Positions 47,161 to 57,561 of a DNA stretch of 64,000 nucleotides are shown piece after piece. Origin of the DNA: Arabidopsis thaliana (lineage: Eukaryota; Streptophyta; Magnoliopsida; Brassicales; Brassicaceae); the NCBI RefSeq assembly GCF_000001735.4, contig NC_003076.8, positions 13,643,835 to 13,707,834 of the forward strand. Reading direction: 5' to 3'. A model generated the notes under the pieces. That model was not told the DNA's origin. It did not search any database and was given only the letters and a program-made list of their open reading frames with translations. The first letter of the stretch is position 1. Every line of letters starts with the position of its first letter. A program made the position numbers and the translations under genes.

Positions 47161-47529
47161 TTGAGTAATTTATAATTATATGTTAATTTATGTATTTATT
47201 AATTTTTATTATAAATGTATTGTTTTGTTAATTAAGATTATGTGTAATATTTTAATGTATGTTTTAGAGTTATTTATAAAATTTATATGGTTTTAAAATT
47301 ATTATGAACAATATAAGGACTATAATGCAAAATACACATTTTAAAAACTTCATATTTGTATTATACTCTTGGAAGACAAACTACTCATACTTTATATTTG
47401 AAGTTTGCATACTCTATATATGAAGTATTTTTTGGAGTTTCTCTAAGTTTATACCAATATAACATAAAAAAAATTTGTTGGAAACCAATACACTTTTAGC
47501 TTAAATTCATAGTATATTTTTAGTTTGGA

Positions 47530-48430
47530 TAGGTGGGAGTGGAAAATTCTCAGCTATAATCAATAAAAACATACATTGGAAGAAGATTTTGGAAGAGGAA
47601 AAATATATATTGCACAAGACTCAAAATTTCTCTAAGCTTAAGGACAAGTGCAGAACTATGGTGCATATGTGATTAGTAAGTTCTTTCACTATAATATCTC
47701 TACAAATATTTTGAAGTGGCAACATAGTAGTGTGAATAAATTTTCAGCAACAATCAATAAAAACATATATTGGAGGAAGATTTTGGAGACTGGAGAAGAA
47801 TGTACATTCCACAAGGGTGATTCTTCTAAACTTAAGGACAAGTGAAGTAACATGGTGTATATGTGATTAGTAAGTCTTTTCACTATAATATCTTTAGAAA
47901 CCTTTTAAAGTGACAACACATTAGTGTGAAGAAACTTTCAGCTACAATCAATAAACACATATGTTGGAGGCAAAATTTAGAGATGTGAAAAGGTATATTC
48001 CACCTTGTAATTCCTCTTAGCTTAAGGACAAGTGGAGAACCATGGTGCATAAGTGATTAATAAGTTTTTTCACTATAATATCTCTAGAAATATTTTGAAG
48101 TGGCAAAATAGTAGTGTGAATAAATTTTTAGCTACAATCAATAAAAACATACATTAGAGGAAGATTTTGAAGACTGGAGAAGGTACATTCCACATGATTC
48201 CTAATTATTTTGATGTGACAACACATTACTGTGAAGAAACTTTCAGCTACAATCAATAAAAACATACGTTGAAGGCAGATTTTGGAGATGGAAAAAGGTA
48301 TATTTCAGAAGACTTATAATTCCTTTGAGTTTAAGGACAAGTGGAGAAACATGGTGCATATGTGATAAATCACTATAATATCTTTAGAAATCTTTTGAAA
48401 TGGCAACACGGTAGTGTGAAGAAAATAGGA
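47530..48430. repeat. Tandem array, ~194-bp unit, about 4.5 copies
   Basis: The marker 'cagct.caatcaataaaaacata' recurs near 47551, 47745, 47939, 48129 and 48244 (spacings 194, 194, 190, 115; the last unit is shortened). Other shared words are 'cttaaggacaagtg', 'atggtgcatatgtgatta' and 'cactataatatctctagaaa'. The sequence is unlike the 178-bp centromere satellite. Confidence 0.9.
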
Positions 48431-49019
48431 GACTTTAATGATAGTCCTTCCTTGTAATCGTAGTTTTGTATTCTTGCATGTAGAATTTTCTTATAACAAT
48501 ACTTTCTTTTTAACAAGCTATTATTAGTTTATTAAATAAATCTTTTTTATGCATGAAAAAACAAATTTTGTGTTGTTACCAAAATTGTTTTCTTATTTAT
48601 GTGGACTCCAAGAGCTCATCGATAAGTTTGGATGGTTAATAATCATAAATATGACCATTTTTTATAATGTCGTCATTTTCAAGATATTAATGATATCTTG
48701 ATTATTATTGAAGGTCCATACACAAGTCGAGTAGAACATTGACGAACATGAATTAAGAAAATTTTTCTTTGGTCTTTTGTGGAGTATGAAATTTGTGATA
48801 CCTACATCGTGTGAAGTTGATTACATGTCTTATTCAATAGCACATGTTAGCATGAAAATATATATGTTTTTACACAATCATGAAAGATTGTTGTTTAACA
48901 AATACTAATATAAAATATAGACATATGATTTTGGTTTCTTCCAATATGGTTTTGCCGAGCTTAAGATTAATTACATTTGTTGTCAGTATTATACTAACCA
49001 ATGTATCGTGTCTAAATTC
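48431..49019. other. AT-rich intergenic DNA
   Basis: No gene or recognisable element. Confidence 0.4.
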
Positions 49020-49335
49020 ATAAGCGAACTTTAAATTTGATAATCAAATTAGTTACCGATCTAAATTTGCTAGGTTATCCCTATAAATCTCAAGTATTGA
49101 TAATAGTTATTAATATTAAACCGAAATTACTGATATTTTTGATCTAGGTTAGAAATAGTTGGTATTAGCTCCATCAATAGCTGATATTCTTGACCATAAA
49201 TTAGAATTTTCCTAGGTTCTAATATAATCTACATTACTTTTATTAAGTTTTCAGACTTATTCTTTTGTTAGGGTGTTTTAGTTTTTGAGTAATGTAATTT
49301 ATTGTGTATTAAATTGTTTTACAATTATTAACATA
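49020..49335 (+). repeat. Inverted-repeat partner B (pairs with 39660-40010)
   Basis: Inverted relative to partner A, ~9 kb away. Similarity stops exactly where the Helitron end (CTAG at 49336) begins, so the Helitron inserted into this copy. Confidence 0.85.
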
Positions 49336-49363
49336 CTAGTATTATACCCGGTGCTATGCACCG
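49336..49363 (-). mobile_element. Helitron 3' terminus, minus strand
   Basis: On the minus strand: hairpin CGGTGC-ATA-GCACCG (49363-49349), 'ggtataata'-type spacer, CTAG (49339-49336), then T. It has a perfect 6-bp stem at the proper distance. The body extends right, towards 50.2 kb; the 5' end was not located. Confidence 0.85.
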
Positions 49364-49690
49364 ATAAAAAGGAGGAGAGGATGGGGAATATATATTATTT
49401 CTTGTATTTGCGGATTTGGTTTTTTCACTTGATATACCGAGAGAATTGTAGTATGCAGACAAAATTAATAGTCGTCCATCTATTTGTAGAGATGATTGTG
49501 AAAACAATGATTCAAGTCTAGTCATAAAGAGAAAAAAACATAAACTTTTAGCTTTTGTACATCTATTTGTAAACGATGCTGAATATCACAAAAAAGAAGG
49601 TTTAGCTAACTAATAATTTTTGCTTCAATGGATTGTATATAGAAGATGATTATAGTCAAGCTTTGGAAAACATTATCACAATAGAATATT

Positions 49691-49790
49691 ATGGCTTGCG
49701 TGACGACGATTTTGGAAGCTGCTTTGTTGCCATCTTTGCCCGCTAAAGAACTTCAAGGCATCGGCCGCTCTCCTCATCCTTCTCATCAAA
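49691..49790 (+). other. Possible captured first exon inside the Helitron
   Basis: A GC-richer island in AT-rich DNA. ATG 49691 opens 'MACVTTILEAALLPSLPAKE', 'LQGIGRSPHPSHQ', then 'caaagtcagt' could be a splice donor. It looks like an N-terminal exon of a host gene rather than TE protein, opposite in strand to the Helitron. Source gene not recognised. Confidence 0.35.
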
Positions 49791-50227
49791 GTCAGTTCCT
49801 TTTCTACTCTCATTCTTTAATTATTATCCTCTTCGTCTTTCAATTAAAATTTTTGAGAACAACAATGCCCAATTAGGAAAAGCCAATTTCATCTTCTAGG
49901 ATTTTGCTTTGTGTTATTTTATATTACTTGTGAATAATTATTAGTTGGAAGTCTTGTTTAGTGTAGAAAAGCAATGACTTCTTTTAGTAATGATAGTTTG
50001 GAAGTTGTGTTTGTTTATGTGTTGGAAAATATCATTAAGATAGCTCTTATGCATTTTAATGTTGAACTTGACTTATCTGTTTATGTGATATGTCATAGAT
50101 TACTGCTATATATAAAAATATATAGCGAATCAAAAAATAATATAGATATGAGAAATCAAAAAATAACACAGGTTCAGTAAAACACATAAAAACGGTTCTT
50201 AAATAAGTTTATTGGGCTTATTGGGCT

Positions 50228-50968
50228 GTGGAAGATACCCTAGCTAGGGGTTCTGAACAAAATCTTGAGATACAGTGTACTCAAGGTGGCGATTCAATCC
50301 CTTCTGATTGGGAGAATCTCGTTGATGAGGAGGTGGAACATGAGAAAGAAATCACTGAGGAGGATTTCCGATTAATGAAGGAACTCGAAAAGGAGATGAT
50401 CCTAGATGGATTCCTTGATAACGATGACTTGCTTCGAGAAGAAATGTTGGCAGGTGAAATTGAGGGTTTAATCATTGATGATGATAGCCAAGAGATGACA
50501 ATCTCTGAGCAAGATGTTCCTATCTCTCACCGGATAGAGGAAATTCCGGCGACTTCCCAATCCCCATCAAACAAACGCAATCGATCACCTAGCCGGGAAA
50601 GGAAAGTTTAAAGAAGCAGTAGGATTGGTGGGCCAGAGAATGGGGAGACATGCCCATTAGGGCAAAAAGGGGTAGCTGCATCAAACAAAAATGAGTTCAA
50701 AAAGGCTATTATTCCCCAAAGCCCAAAAACGTTCGTGGCAGCCTCCAGAAAATTAAAGTTGTTTGGTGGAAAGATCTCGCCTAAAAAGAGATCGACTCCG
50801 ACGGTTTCTAGGACTCATGGAGCGGTTCCATCAAACACTGATACCAACATCCCTCAGAATGAGGTGGTTACAACAAAGAACAACAAGAACAATAAGAAAG
50901 ACACAAAGACCTTGAAGCTTAAGGATGGTGTGGAGGAGTCCCGGATCTCCCCCGAGCCACCTACATGA
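50228..50968 (+). pseudogene. LINE ORF1 C-terminal fragment
   Basis: An acidic part (50228-50611: 'EEVEHEKEITEEDFRLMKEL', ending 'SPSNKRNRSPSRERKV'), a stop, then a basic Lys/Asn-rich tail (50735-50968: 'KLKLFGGKISPKKRS', 'KNNKNNKKDTKTLKLK'). The stop TGA (50966-50968) overlaps the endonuclease start as ATGA. No DUF4283 or knuckle seen. Confidence 0.65.
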
Positions 50969-53900
50969 GGACTTTAGCATGGAATTGTCAAGGGGCGGGA
51001 GCAAAAAAAACTCATCGTCGACTGGTTGAGATGAACCGGATGTACTCACCAGGTTTTTTTTTTTTATCGGAAACTAAGAATCAGAAAATGTATCTGCAAG
51101 ATGTGCAAGTTGAGTTAGGTTTTGATAACCTCCAAACTGGGGAACCAGAGGGTTCTAGTGGTGGTTTAGCTTTATTGTATTCGAATGAATTTCCGGTTAA
51201 GTTTTTGTTGTTAGATGACCGGCTAATTGATATCGAAACTATTATTAATGGAAATCGGGTCTTTATGACATTTATCTTTGGAGATCACGTTGTCTCAAAC
51301 CGTGAATATGTATGTGAAAGGTTGATGCGTATCGGAGTTTCTAGATCTGAGGCATGGTTTATTATTGGAGATTTTAATGAGATAACAGGAAACCATGAGA
51401 AAAGAGGAGGAAAAAAACGTTCTGAAGCTTCCTTTCTACCATTTCGTGCTATGATCCATTCGTGTGGACTTATTGATTTTCCCTTTCATGGAAATCAATT
51501 CTCATGGATTGGAAAACGGGAAAATGGTAAGATTAGATGTCGTTTGGACATAGCCATGGGAAATGAAGAATGGTATAATATTTTTTCCCACAGTAATGTG
51601 GAGTACTTAAAAATGTGGGGATCGGATCATAGGCCACTACTGCATCTATACAATCAACTCCGAGAAAGATCTCGAGAAAATTTATGTTTAACAAAAGATG
51701 GATTGGCAAACCCGGGCTCAAAGAAGCAGTTGTAGAAGGATGGAACGGAATTGGTGGTCAGGTAAATCGACCCATTATGAAAAAATCCAAAACTGTAAAC
51801 GAGTAATCTCTATATGGAAGAAATCAACCCGAACAAATTCGGAGATACTTATTAAGAAACTCCATGATAAGATTGAGAAAAATTATGCTGACAATAATGC
51901 TTCCTTGGAAGATCTTCAGGACCTTAAAAAAATATTGGAAGACGCCTATACAGAAGAAGAGATATTTTTGTACCAAAAAAGTAGCCAAAATTGGCTGGCA
52001 CTTGGAGATAAAAATACAAAATATTTTCATGCCTTAACGAAACAAAGAAGAGCAAAAAACAAGATTCTAGGCATCCTAGATAATCACGGGACTTGGGTTG
52101 ATAATGAAGAAGGCATCGATAGAATTACGGTAGATTATTTCAAAAATTTGTTTTCATCCTCAAACTCGGAAGATCCCGCCTTTGCCCTTAGAAATATCTC
52201 TCCATCGGTTACTTTAGCCATGAATGAGAGTTTAGTAAGAAAAGTCACCGAAGCGGAAGTTAAGCGCGCTTTATTCTCTCTAAATCCGACAAAGGCCGGG
52301 ACCAGATGGGATGACTGCTCTTTTCTTTCTACGGTTTTGGGAAGTAATAAATGGCGATCTTACCAACATGGTGAAGAATTTTTTTAGCTTCGGTATTTTT
52401 GATGGGAAGCTGAATGAAACCAATATTTGTCTTATCCCTATAGGCGAAAGACCGAGAGAAATGTCTGGCTTTTGTCCTATTAGCTTATGCAATGTAAGTT
52501 ATAAGGTTATTTCAAAAATCTTGAGCTTGCGCCTCAAGAGGTTTCTTCCGGACTTAATCTCCGAGACACAATCTGCCTTCGTTGCAGGAAGATTAATTAA
52601 ATATAATATTTTGATAGCTCAGGAGAACTTCCATGCACTTCGATCCAACCCGGCAAATCGGAAGAAGTTTATGGCACTAAAAACGGATATGAGCAAGGCT
52701 TAAGACATAATAGAATGGGGGTTCCTCCGAGCTTTGATGAAAAAGATGGGTTTCAACCATCGATGGGTAAATTGGATAATGCAATGCATTACCTCAGTTA
52801 CATACCGCATCCTTATTAATGGCGATCCAAAAGGCCGCATTAAACCATATCGAGGCATTCGTCAAGGGGATCCAATTTCTCTGTACCTATTTATTATGTG
52901 TACGAAAGCGCTTATAGCTCACATTAGAAAGGCTGAGGGGTAAGGAAAAATTCAGGGTCTTCGAATTTCATGTGCAAGCCCACATGTCTCTCATCTTCTA
53001 TTTGCTGATGATAGTTTTTTTTTCTGTCAGGCCAATGTCCAAAAGAGTAAAGAAGTTATTACATTATCCGCTCTTATGGTAAGGCATCTGGACAAGAAGT
53101 TAATTTATCTAAATCATCCATTATGTTTGGTAATGAGGTCCCACCCCCTGTTCGGCAAGAAATCAAAACAATTCTTGGAATTACACGTGAAGGAGGGATG
53201 GGGACATATTTAGGCCTTCTAGAGAAAATCCATGGGTCAAAAGCCCAAGTCTTCGCGTCTGTGAGAGATAGATTACAAACTCGAATGAATTCTTGGTCAT
53301 CAAAATTCCTCTCAAAAGGGGGAAAAGAAGTCCTAATTAAATCACAAGCACAAGCTCTTCCGACATATGTAATGTCGTGTTTTCTATTGCCTAAAGCAAT
53401 ATGCTCCAAACTAACCAGTGCGATTGCCAACTTCTGGTGGAGTAATAAAGCTGAGAGTTGAGGAATACACTGGATAGCTTGGGACCAAATCTATAACCAT
53501 CTATCAGATGGAGGGTTAGGATTTAGGTCTTTGGAAGATTTTAATCTTGCCATATTGGCGAAGTAATTATGGAGATTACTACGATTCCCGGAATCTCTAC
53601 TTAGTCGGATCCTTAAAGGACGATACTTTCGATATTCTAGTCCGCTAGAGATCACTGTCTCTAACCGTCCGTCATATGGTTGGAGAAGCATGTTGGCTGG
53701 CAAAGACGTTCTCAAATATGGGATTCGTAGAACTATTGGCTTTGGGTTTGGAACATGCATTTGGACTGATCCTTGGATTCCAGATGCCCAGGCTCGCCCC
53801 GAAGGGAATTACTTTGGAGAGAGATCCATTGATATACGTCAATACTTTGATTGACTTTGGGACGAAGCAATGGAAAATGGAACGTCTTCGGGAACTATTT

Positions 53901-54810
53901 CCCCCGGAAGAAATTACCCTAATACTAGGGATAAAATCGAGCCTTAATGTCTCGAGTGATGGACATAATTGGACCATGACAAAGTCTGGCAATTACTCTG
54001 TCAAATCTGGATACGAGGCCGCGAGAGCTATTTCTCGTCCTGTTTGTGACCACCCTTCTCAGGAACCTAGTGTTACGACACTTAAGGCGCAAGCTTGGAA
54101 ATTAAAAACTACGCAAAAACTAAAACACTTCGTGTGGCAATGTGTGTCAGGTTGTTTGGCTTCGTGTCAACGACTATCTCATCGTCATATTGGTAAAGAT
54201 AAAGGATGTCCTAGATGTGGAGCAGAAGAAGAGACTATTAATCACTTGATTTTTGAATGTCCCCCAGCTAGACAAGTCTGGGCCCTCTCCAATATCCCAT
54301 CATCCCCAACTTTGTTTCCTTCATCTTCACTTTACAATAATTTAGATTATTTGTATTGGCAGGGTAAAGAGGTGGGTGCAGATGAGGAAGGCCTAAGGAC
54401 TTTTCCATGCATCATGTGGTATATTTGGAAGGCGCGAAACAAAAAGATTTTTGATTATTTGGGCGTACCACCTCAAGAAACTTTGGACTTAGCAATTCAA
54501 GAAGAAGGAGCATGGAGAAGAGCAAATCAGCGAGAAGATAGCCAGCCGGAGATGAACCCCAGAGTACAAGTGACGTCAATTCCAGCAAATATACCTGTTT
54601 GCTTTATTGACGGGTCATGGCATGAAGCGGAGGCTAATAAAGATAGGTTTATTGCAAGAGTTCGCGGGTTCTGTTTTTCTCATGTAAGTTCAATGGTACC
54701 TGATTGGCTCTATTTAGTAGAGAGTTCTTATCCGTGAATTAATATATGGTGTTTGATTGGCAAAAAAAAAAGATAGGTTTATTGGATTCAGAATTGGTCT
54801 CGTAGCCTAG
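50965..54810 (+). pseudogene. LINE ORF2: endonuclease, RT, zf-RVT, partial RNase H
   Basis: The endonuclease is nearly complete in one frame (50965-51660): 'MRTLAWNCQGAGAKKTHRR', 'FFFLSETKNQK', 'WFIIGDFNEITGNHEKRGG', 'FSWIGKRENGKIRCRLDIAM', 'WGSDHRPLL'. RT pieces follow in shifting frames: 'LGDKNTKYFHALTKQRRAKN' (~52003), 'ISLCNVSYKVISKILSLRLK', 'ETQSAFVAGRLI', 'YRGIRQGDPISLYLF', '[11 protein letters not shown]' (~52990-53020, FADD intact). zf-RVT 'CPRCGAEEETINHLIFECPP' lies at ~54208-54267. RNase H begins 'CFIDGSWHEAEANKDRFI' and is interrupted at 54655. Several stops and frameshifts. Confidence 0.9.
54639..54784 (+). mobile_element. ~115-bp poly(A) retroposon with 16-bp target duplication
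   Basis: AAAGATAGGTTTATTG occurs at 54639-54654 and 54769-54784. The insert between ends in 'gtttgattggc' plus a run of A. Removing it restores LINE RNase H coding ('DRFIGFRIGLV'). The length and tail fit a short SINE or a 5'-truncated LINE end; no convincing pol III boxes seen. Confidence 0.85.
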
Positions 54811-54819
54811 TTTTCCATT

Positions 54820-55488
54820 AAAATGACTGACCTATAGTTTTAAAATGACCCAATTATAATAACATTAAAAATAGAGTCTTCTAAAAATGATATAGATAAA
54901 CATACTTCATACACAATAAGTTTATGAACAATCAAAAATACAATACATCAAATAAAACAATGGAAAAATCTGAATTTCAATTACGACCACAACAAAGGCA
55001 TTCATACCTTGTGATATTGTTCTTTCAAAAGAAGAAACTATTGTGTTCCTAGATGAGAATAAAATGTGTTTACTCGTACCTTTTGATCTTAGTTGTGATC
55101 CTTGTGATCTTATATGATGTGAATAAGACGTATTTATAGATAATAGTAATGGTAGGGTTTAGTGTGAGTAGAAAAAATATTGGTAAGCAAGTAAAAATAT
55201 TTTAGCAAATATCATACTTTCAGAATGTTTAAATATCGAATTAATATGGTTCAATTTTGTCAGGAAACAAATGGTAAATGCATACAAATCTCTATCATTA
55301 TAATAGAAAACAAAACGATTTGCAAAAATTTCTTTGTTAATTACATTTATTGAGTTAATGTGGATTTAATGTAGGAAGTTTCAATTAAGGAATGATCTGA
55401 TTCAAACAAATTCGGGTCAAATATTTAAATATGGAAGGATCCGATTTGAAGATTTACGGGTCGAATCAAAGAATTCAAGGTTTAAAAC
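54820..55488. other. AT-rich intergenic DNA
   Basis: No gene. Confidence 0.4.
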
Positions 55489-55491
55489 TAA

Positions 55492-56729
55492 GGGGGTGTA
55501 TTGAAATAAATATTTGGGGGTGGTTGGAGGAATTTCCATATTTTAAGATTTAAAGAGATTTGAGTAAAATAATTGGTGATTTGGTTAGATTGGTTATATA
55601 TATATATTTTTTTTATTTAAAAATGGTGATTTGGTTAGATTTATCAGAGTGATTTAGGAATATTAATTGGTGATTTGGTTAAATTTATTATATAAAAAAG
55701 AGTCAACGATAATAATTTCCAAAAAACATTTTTTCTTCTATTGTCTATGCTGAGAGACGAAGCTCATTTAGAAGAAAAAATAGAAGAATGATTATCATCA
55801 AACAAGCTTGAAAGTGTTTATTTTACTCAAATCTTGCATTGTGATTTCCCTACCAGGTTAATCACTGAGAGAAGAAGGCTTATTAGTTTACTGTGTCGGC
55901 TCGTAAGCAAAAACGGTGACTCCGTCAACGAACTTTATCATTGTTTTAGCTTACCTGATCGGGAGCACAATCGGTACATCTTTATTTATTTCACGATGAC
56001 TTGCACGACAGAGATAGATATTTTGAAGTGGACAGTGAGGTATTGTTCGAGTTTAGCTGCACACCTTCTAACTCCTACGAGATTGTTCAAATATGAAATT
56101 CAACAACAGAGCGATTTGAGAAATGCAACTGAAAACAAAACTGAAAAATATATTTCTGACGACGTCGGTCATTGTAGACATACATACATGCAAATCAGAT
56201 AAGGTATCAAAAGTAGCCAATGTAAAAGTTCATACACGTAAAGGTTTTTGGAGTTGGCTACGTAGGAGATAGCATTTCTATCTCATTTGTCTCTTAACAC
56301 CTTCTCAAAGCTCATTTTCTTCTTCTTCTTCTTTTTGTTCTTCTAATTGTTCGATGATAAACAAAGAGAAACATATCATCATAGTCAAAATCCTTAAAAA
56401 CCATATAGTATTTGGAAAATACCATCTATAGAGGTGGGATTGTTTTGTTTTTATTTTTGTACTAAAAAGATGTCTAAAGTCTCTCCAAATCAGTTTTCAG
56501 TATTTTTTTGGAAAAAAATTGTGAAGTTTGAATAATAGTGGATTTGCTATGGTTTTTATAAATTCTTGATTGAATAAGAAGAGATTTAGAATTATTTGGA
56601 ATGATTTTACATAAATTCCAGTTTCAATAACATGGAATTTGGAATGATATTTTAAAATCACTAATTGAATAACATGTGATTTTAACAAAATCCCCAAATT
56701 TTAACCAATTTTACTTTGAATACACCCCC
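55492..56729. mobile_element. Second PIF/Harbinger-type element, non-autonomous
   Basis: 1,238 bp. The left end is GGGGGTGTATTGAA; the right end (reverse complement) is GGGGGTGTATTCAA. TAA lies directly outside both ends (55489-55491; 56730-56732). Internal 'ggtgatttggttagatt' repeats lie near the left end (55570-55685). There is no transposase, but a 122-aa frame is present in the middle. Confidence 0.75.
55834..56202 (+). CDS. 122-aa frame of unknown function inside the Harbinger-type element
   Basis: Opens MHCDFPTRLITERRRLISLL, continues 'NELYHCFSLPDREHNRYIFI', 'TCTTEIDILKWTVRYCSSLA', and ends Glu/Lys-rich. Its base composition is clearly higher in GC than the surrounding TE DNA, which suggests a captured host fragment. 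There is no family match I can name and no intron signals I trust. It may be non-coding. Confidence 0.3.
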   Translation: MHCDFPTRLITERRRLISLLCRLVSKNGDSVNELYHCFSLPDREHNRYIFIYFTMTCTTEIDILKWTVRYCSSLAAHLLTPTRLFKYEIQQQSDLRNATENKTEKYISDDVGHCRHTYMQIR

Positions 56730-56732
56730 TAA

Positions 56733-57340
56733 CAAAATCTGAGCTGATTGGATTTCTTAAAATGTACTTACAAAATGTTAAGATAGATAGTAAGATAGAA
56801 AGAGCAATACTTGGGTTCACCGGGTTGACCTCTCTTATTCACCCTCTCTTAATTAGCCAATTAAAATCTACAATATAATTAAACAAACTAAAACAATTAA
56901 TATTGTATATAATAAATAAAAAGATTAATTCATTAAAATCCTTAAATTGAATTCATTGTAAATCTAACTCTTAACTATTTTTTAATAAACCCAAACCGAC
57001 ATATAATTTCATTTAATTATAAAAACTAAACTATGACCACTAATTATAAATCCAAACCGACATATAATTTTGTTTAGTTATAAAATCTAAACTATAAACC
57101 TCATTTTTATAAACCCAAACCAACATATATATTTTTTTTAATTATAAAATCTAAACCTTAAATACTCTTTAATAAACTCAAACTAATATATAATTTTATT
57201 TAATTATAAAATCTAAACTTTAAATACTCTTTTATAAACTCAAACTGATATTTAATTTTGTTTAATTATAGAATCTAAACTCTCTTTTTTTTTTTATCAA
57301 AAGAATCTAAACTCTATTCCTCATTTTTATAAACCAAACG
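56733..57340. other. AT-rich DNA with ~60-bp imperfect repeats
   Basis: 'aaacccaaaccgacatataatttcatttaattataaaatctaaact'-like units recur about five times between 56990 and 57300, a degenerate tandem array upstream of MIS12. Confidence 0.7.
57271..57315 (-). mobile_element. Minimal poly(A) retro-insertion, minus strand
   Basis: GAATCTAAACTCT at 57271-57283 and 57303-57315 flank only c, T11 and atcaaaa (ttttgat plus poly(A) on the minus strand). Confidence 0.7.
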
Positions 57341-57349
57341 GTTTTTTAA

Positions 57350-57409
57350 TGGGCTTCACGTGTTGGGCCTTTTGTTTTGAAAGTTCATTATCTTTAACTG
57401 TTATGGGCT
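57350..57409. promoter_or_regulatory. Site II (TGGGCY) cluster in the MIS12 promoter
   Basis: TGGGCT at 57350-57355, TGGGCC at 57364-57369, TGGGCT at 57404-57409, about 155-210 bp before the MIS12 ATG. TCP-bound motifs typical of cell-cycle and growth genes; role inferred. CACGTG is also present at 57358-57363. Confidence 0.6.
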
Positions 57410-57561
57410 TTCTATTAGTAATAAAACTTTTGTTTTCTGTCTTGGTTCATTGTTATGAAATTCAAAAAGACAGTTACTGAAATTCAACTTCTAGTCTTCT
57501 CCTCCAACTACTGGCAAATTAGGGTTTCTGAGTTCGAGAAAATTCGTAGCAGAGTGTGAAA

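Larger units (their letters stand above)
45062..47443 (+). mobile_element. PIF/Harbinger element with TIRs and TAA target duplication
   Basis: 2,382 bp. The left end is GAGCATCTCGAAGAGATACT; the right end (reverse complement) is GAGAAACTCCAAAAAATACT; the inverted repeats are imperfect. A 3-bp TAA duplication lies at 45059-45061 and 47444-47446. It carries a minus-strand Myb/NAM-type ORF1 relic (45720-45480) and a plus-strand transposase relic (46140-47160), the usual two-gene makeup. All frames are broken. Confidence 0.85.
50200..54820 (+). mobile_element. Plus-strand L1-type LINE relic, 5' truncated
   Basis: Contains an ORF1 C-terminal part, APE endonuclease, RT, zf-RVT and the start of RNase H. 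DUF4283 and the CCHC knuckle are missing, so the 5' end is truncated. The 3' end breaks off within RNase H (~54.81 kb), without poly(A) or target duplication. A ~115-bp retroposon sits inside the RNase H region. Confidence 0.85.

Noticed and set aside
57556..57561. Two extra N-terminal codons (GTG AAA) for MIS12
   Set aside because: GTG is not a normal plant start; ATG 57562 gives the conserved N-terminus.
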